From Harmothoe impar (Eukaryota; Annelida; Polychaeta; Phyllodocida; Polynoidae): a stretch of DNA of 64,000 nucleotides. This document shows, piece after piece, positions 62,720-64,000 of this stretch. The position numbers and the translations under genes are program-made. The DNA is taken from positions 44,640,281 through 44,704,280 of the forward strand of contig OX381718.1 in assembly GCA_947462335.1 (NCBI GenBank), given 5' to 3'. The notes under the pieces were generated by a model, which had not been told where the DNA came from, searched no databases, and was given only the letters and a program-made list of their open reading frames with translations. Position 1 is the stretch's first letter; every line of letters starts with the position of its first letter.

Positions 62720-64000
62720 TATATTGTTTGGTGCAGTCCAAAAGAATGAAAGAGCAGGAAAGGATCCAATCTTGATCTAAGAAGACACTTTAGGGCTTTT
62801 TATTGATTTACGTGAAAGTGTCTTTTCTGACGCTTCACTACTAAAGCTTACACAAGGTGCCACTGTAATCGGTCTTGACTCTGTACAGACTGGGAGTTAA
62901 TCATGTGTTTTTTTCATTATCATTCTCAACGTGTATATTGCACACTCATACAAACCATACGCCGATGCCGTCTATTTGACCAACGGCTGTATTTCATAAT
63001 TTTCGTCACACAATTGCTTGGTTAATCCACGTTCTGTTCACGCTTTCTAGTCCTATGTACAACGTAACCATTAGGCGTAGTGGTAGCGACCGATATGAGA
63101 AGAGCCTATGTTTGTCGACATACGCTTACGGTAAAAGAAATAAAAGGTACGCTTCAGGTTACCAACGTTGCATAGTAATCTGAAACGCACCCTTATTTTG
63201 TTTTGTCTAACCCCGGCAGTAACAGTTTTTTCTCACCCTCAGGCCAAGAAAAAGAATCGTTGTGTTCAGGCAATGTGGCCAAATGTGGTCGATTTAAAAA
63301 GAAAGAAAGAAAAAAAATTCAGTATGGTATGGTCGGTTTTTGTACATTTTATATAGATGATTATTTGGTCTGGAAATCTTCGAAAGACCCAAAATGTTTT
63401 AGGGTAGGGCTTTCAAAAAAAGAAAATTGGTTGTATTACCTGAACACAATACCTTCTTTTAAAATTTTCTTTTTTATTAGGCCTCACATCTGACTGTAAA
63501 TAGCACTGGACGAGAAATCTACATTGAATATTAACAATAACCACTCACACACATACCCATACCTGTATGACTTGGCTGTTAGACTAACTTGCCCCTGATG
63601 TTGCTTGGATTATGAATCTTGTTGAACTACCGATCCATGTTAAGTGGTTGATATTTGGTCTGTTTTCCTCCGTTCTTGTACATATAGTGTAGCGCCATGT
63701 TTAAATGTCTGCTAGCGGTGCATAGAAAGTATCCCCTCTGTTTGGCCCCTTTGTCGTTTGCATAAAACCTACTTTGAAGTAAGACATTTTGATTTAATTT
63801 TTAACCATCCGTTTTTAGAATTATGTTTTATTTATGGTTATTTAATCATGTCCGGGTAGTTTTCCCTTACGCAATGGAAAATGAAGAAATATTCTGTTGC
63901 GGCTTATTTAGTGAGGTAAAATCTGGGGAAGGGGATATATAAAAACCAAACAGAAACAGAAAATGTACAGTCGTTATCCAAAAGTTGTTAAATGATTGGT
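62720..64000. other. Spacer downstream of RAD21
   Basis: No recognisable gene. It contains a short inverted fragment (63150-63215) with ends like the 559-735 element. The rest is AT-rich unique-looking DNA. A longer RAD21 3' UTR isoform could extend into the first 450 bp. Confidence 0.5.

Overview
The window is nuclear DNA from an animal, most likely a marine invertebrate. Its genes are split into many short exons with GT-AG introns. CpG is not strongly depleted. The introns and spacers are packed with short inverted-repeat (MITE-like) transposons, minisatellites and G or C runs. I cannot name the species. The exon structures and the conservation of the proteins suit an invertebrate deuterostome such as a lancelet or hemichordate, or a lophotrochozoan.

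Four protein-coding genes can be assembled exon by exon with consistent splice phase. (1) HS1BP3, minus strand, 21338 down to 2422, seven coding exons, 373 aa, with an N-terminal PX lipid-binding domain. (2) UQCRB (complex III subunit 7), plus strand, 21628-24126, four exons, 109 aa. It starts only 289 bp from the HS1BP3 start codon, in a head-to-head pair with an ETS/GABP-like site next to its ATG. (3) A 613-aa coiled-coil protein, minus strand, 49955 down to 33307, eleven coding exons, which resembles the Bfr1/nuclear-segregation-protein type of RNA-associated coiled-coil proteins. (4) RAD21, the cohesin kleisin, plus strand, 54422-61289, eleven coding exons, 713 aa, with a non-coding first exon ending at 50943 and a 3' UTR of about 1.4 kb. 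Genes 3 and 4 form a second head-to-head pair. The spacer on the RAD21 side carries an E2F-like site, and a palindromic CACGTG E-box lies nearer gene 3. UQCRB and gene 3 are convergent, with an intergenic interval of roughly 7.7-9 kb between them.

Layout: 1-2.0 kb spacer; 2.0-21.3 kb HS1BP3, with a 13 kb third... fourth-exon-spanning intron (4586-17639) full of repeats; 21.3-24.3 kb UQCRB; 24.3-32 kb spacer with repeats; 32-50 kb Bfr1-like gene, with a 6.7 kb first intron; 50.8-62.7 kb RAD21; 62.7-64 kb spacer.

The most striking non-genic content is transposon structure. One palindromic family with TTAA-CCC...GGG-TTAA ends (piggyBac-like termini) is present about 20 times. Two of its copies are themselves interrupted by other MITEs. 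At least four unrelated elements also sit between TTAA duplications. Other inverted-repeat families occur two or three times each. In HS1BP3, two MITEs lie at or immediately beside 5' splice sites. Points of functional interest include an in-frame 24-nt microexon candidate in RAD21, loss of the vertebrate-type first separase site in RAD21, a triplet of CTCF-like motifs at 15.66-15.78 kb, and a 129-bp minisatellite carrying paired YY1-like motifs.
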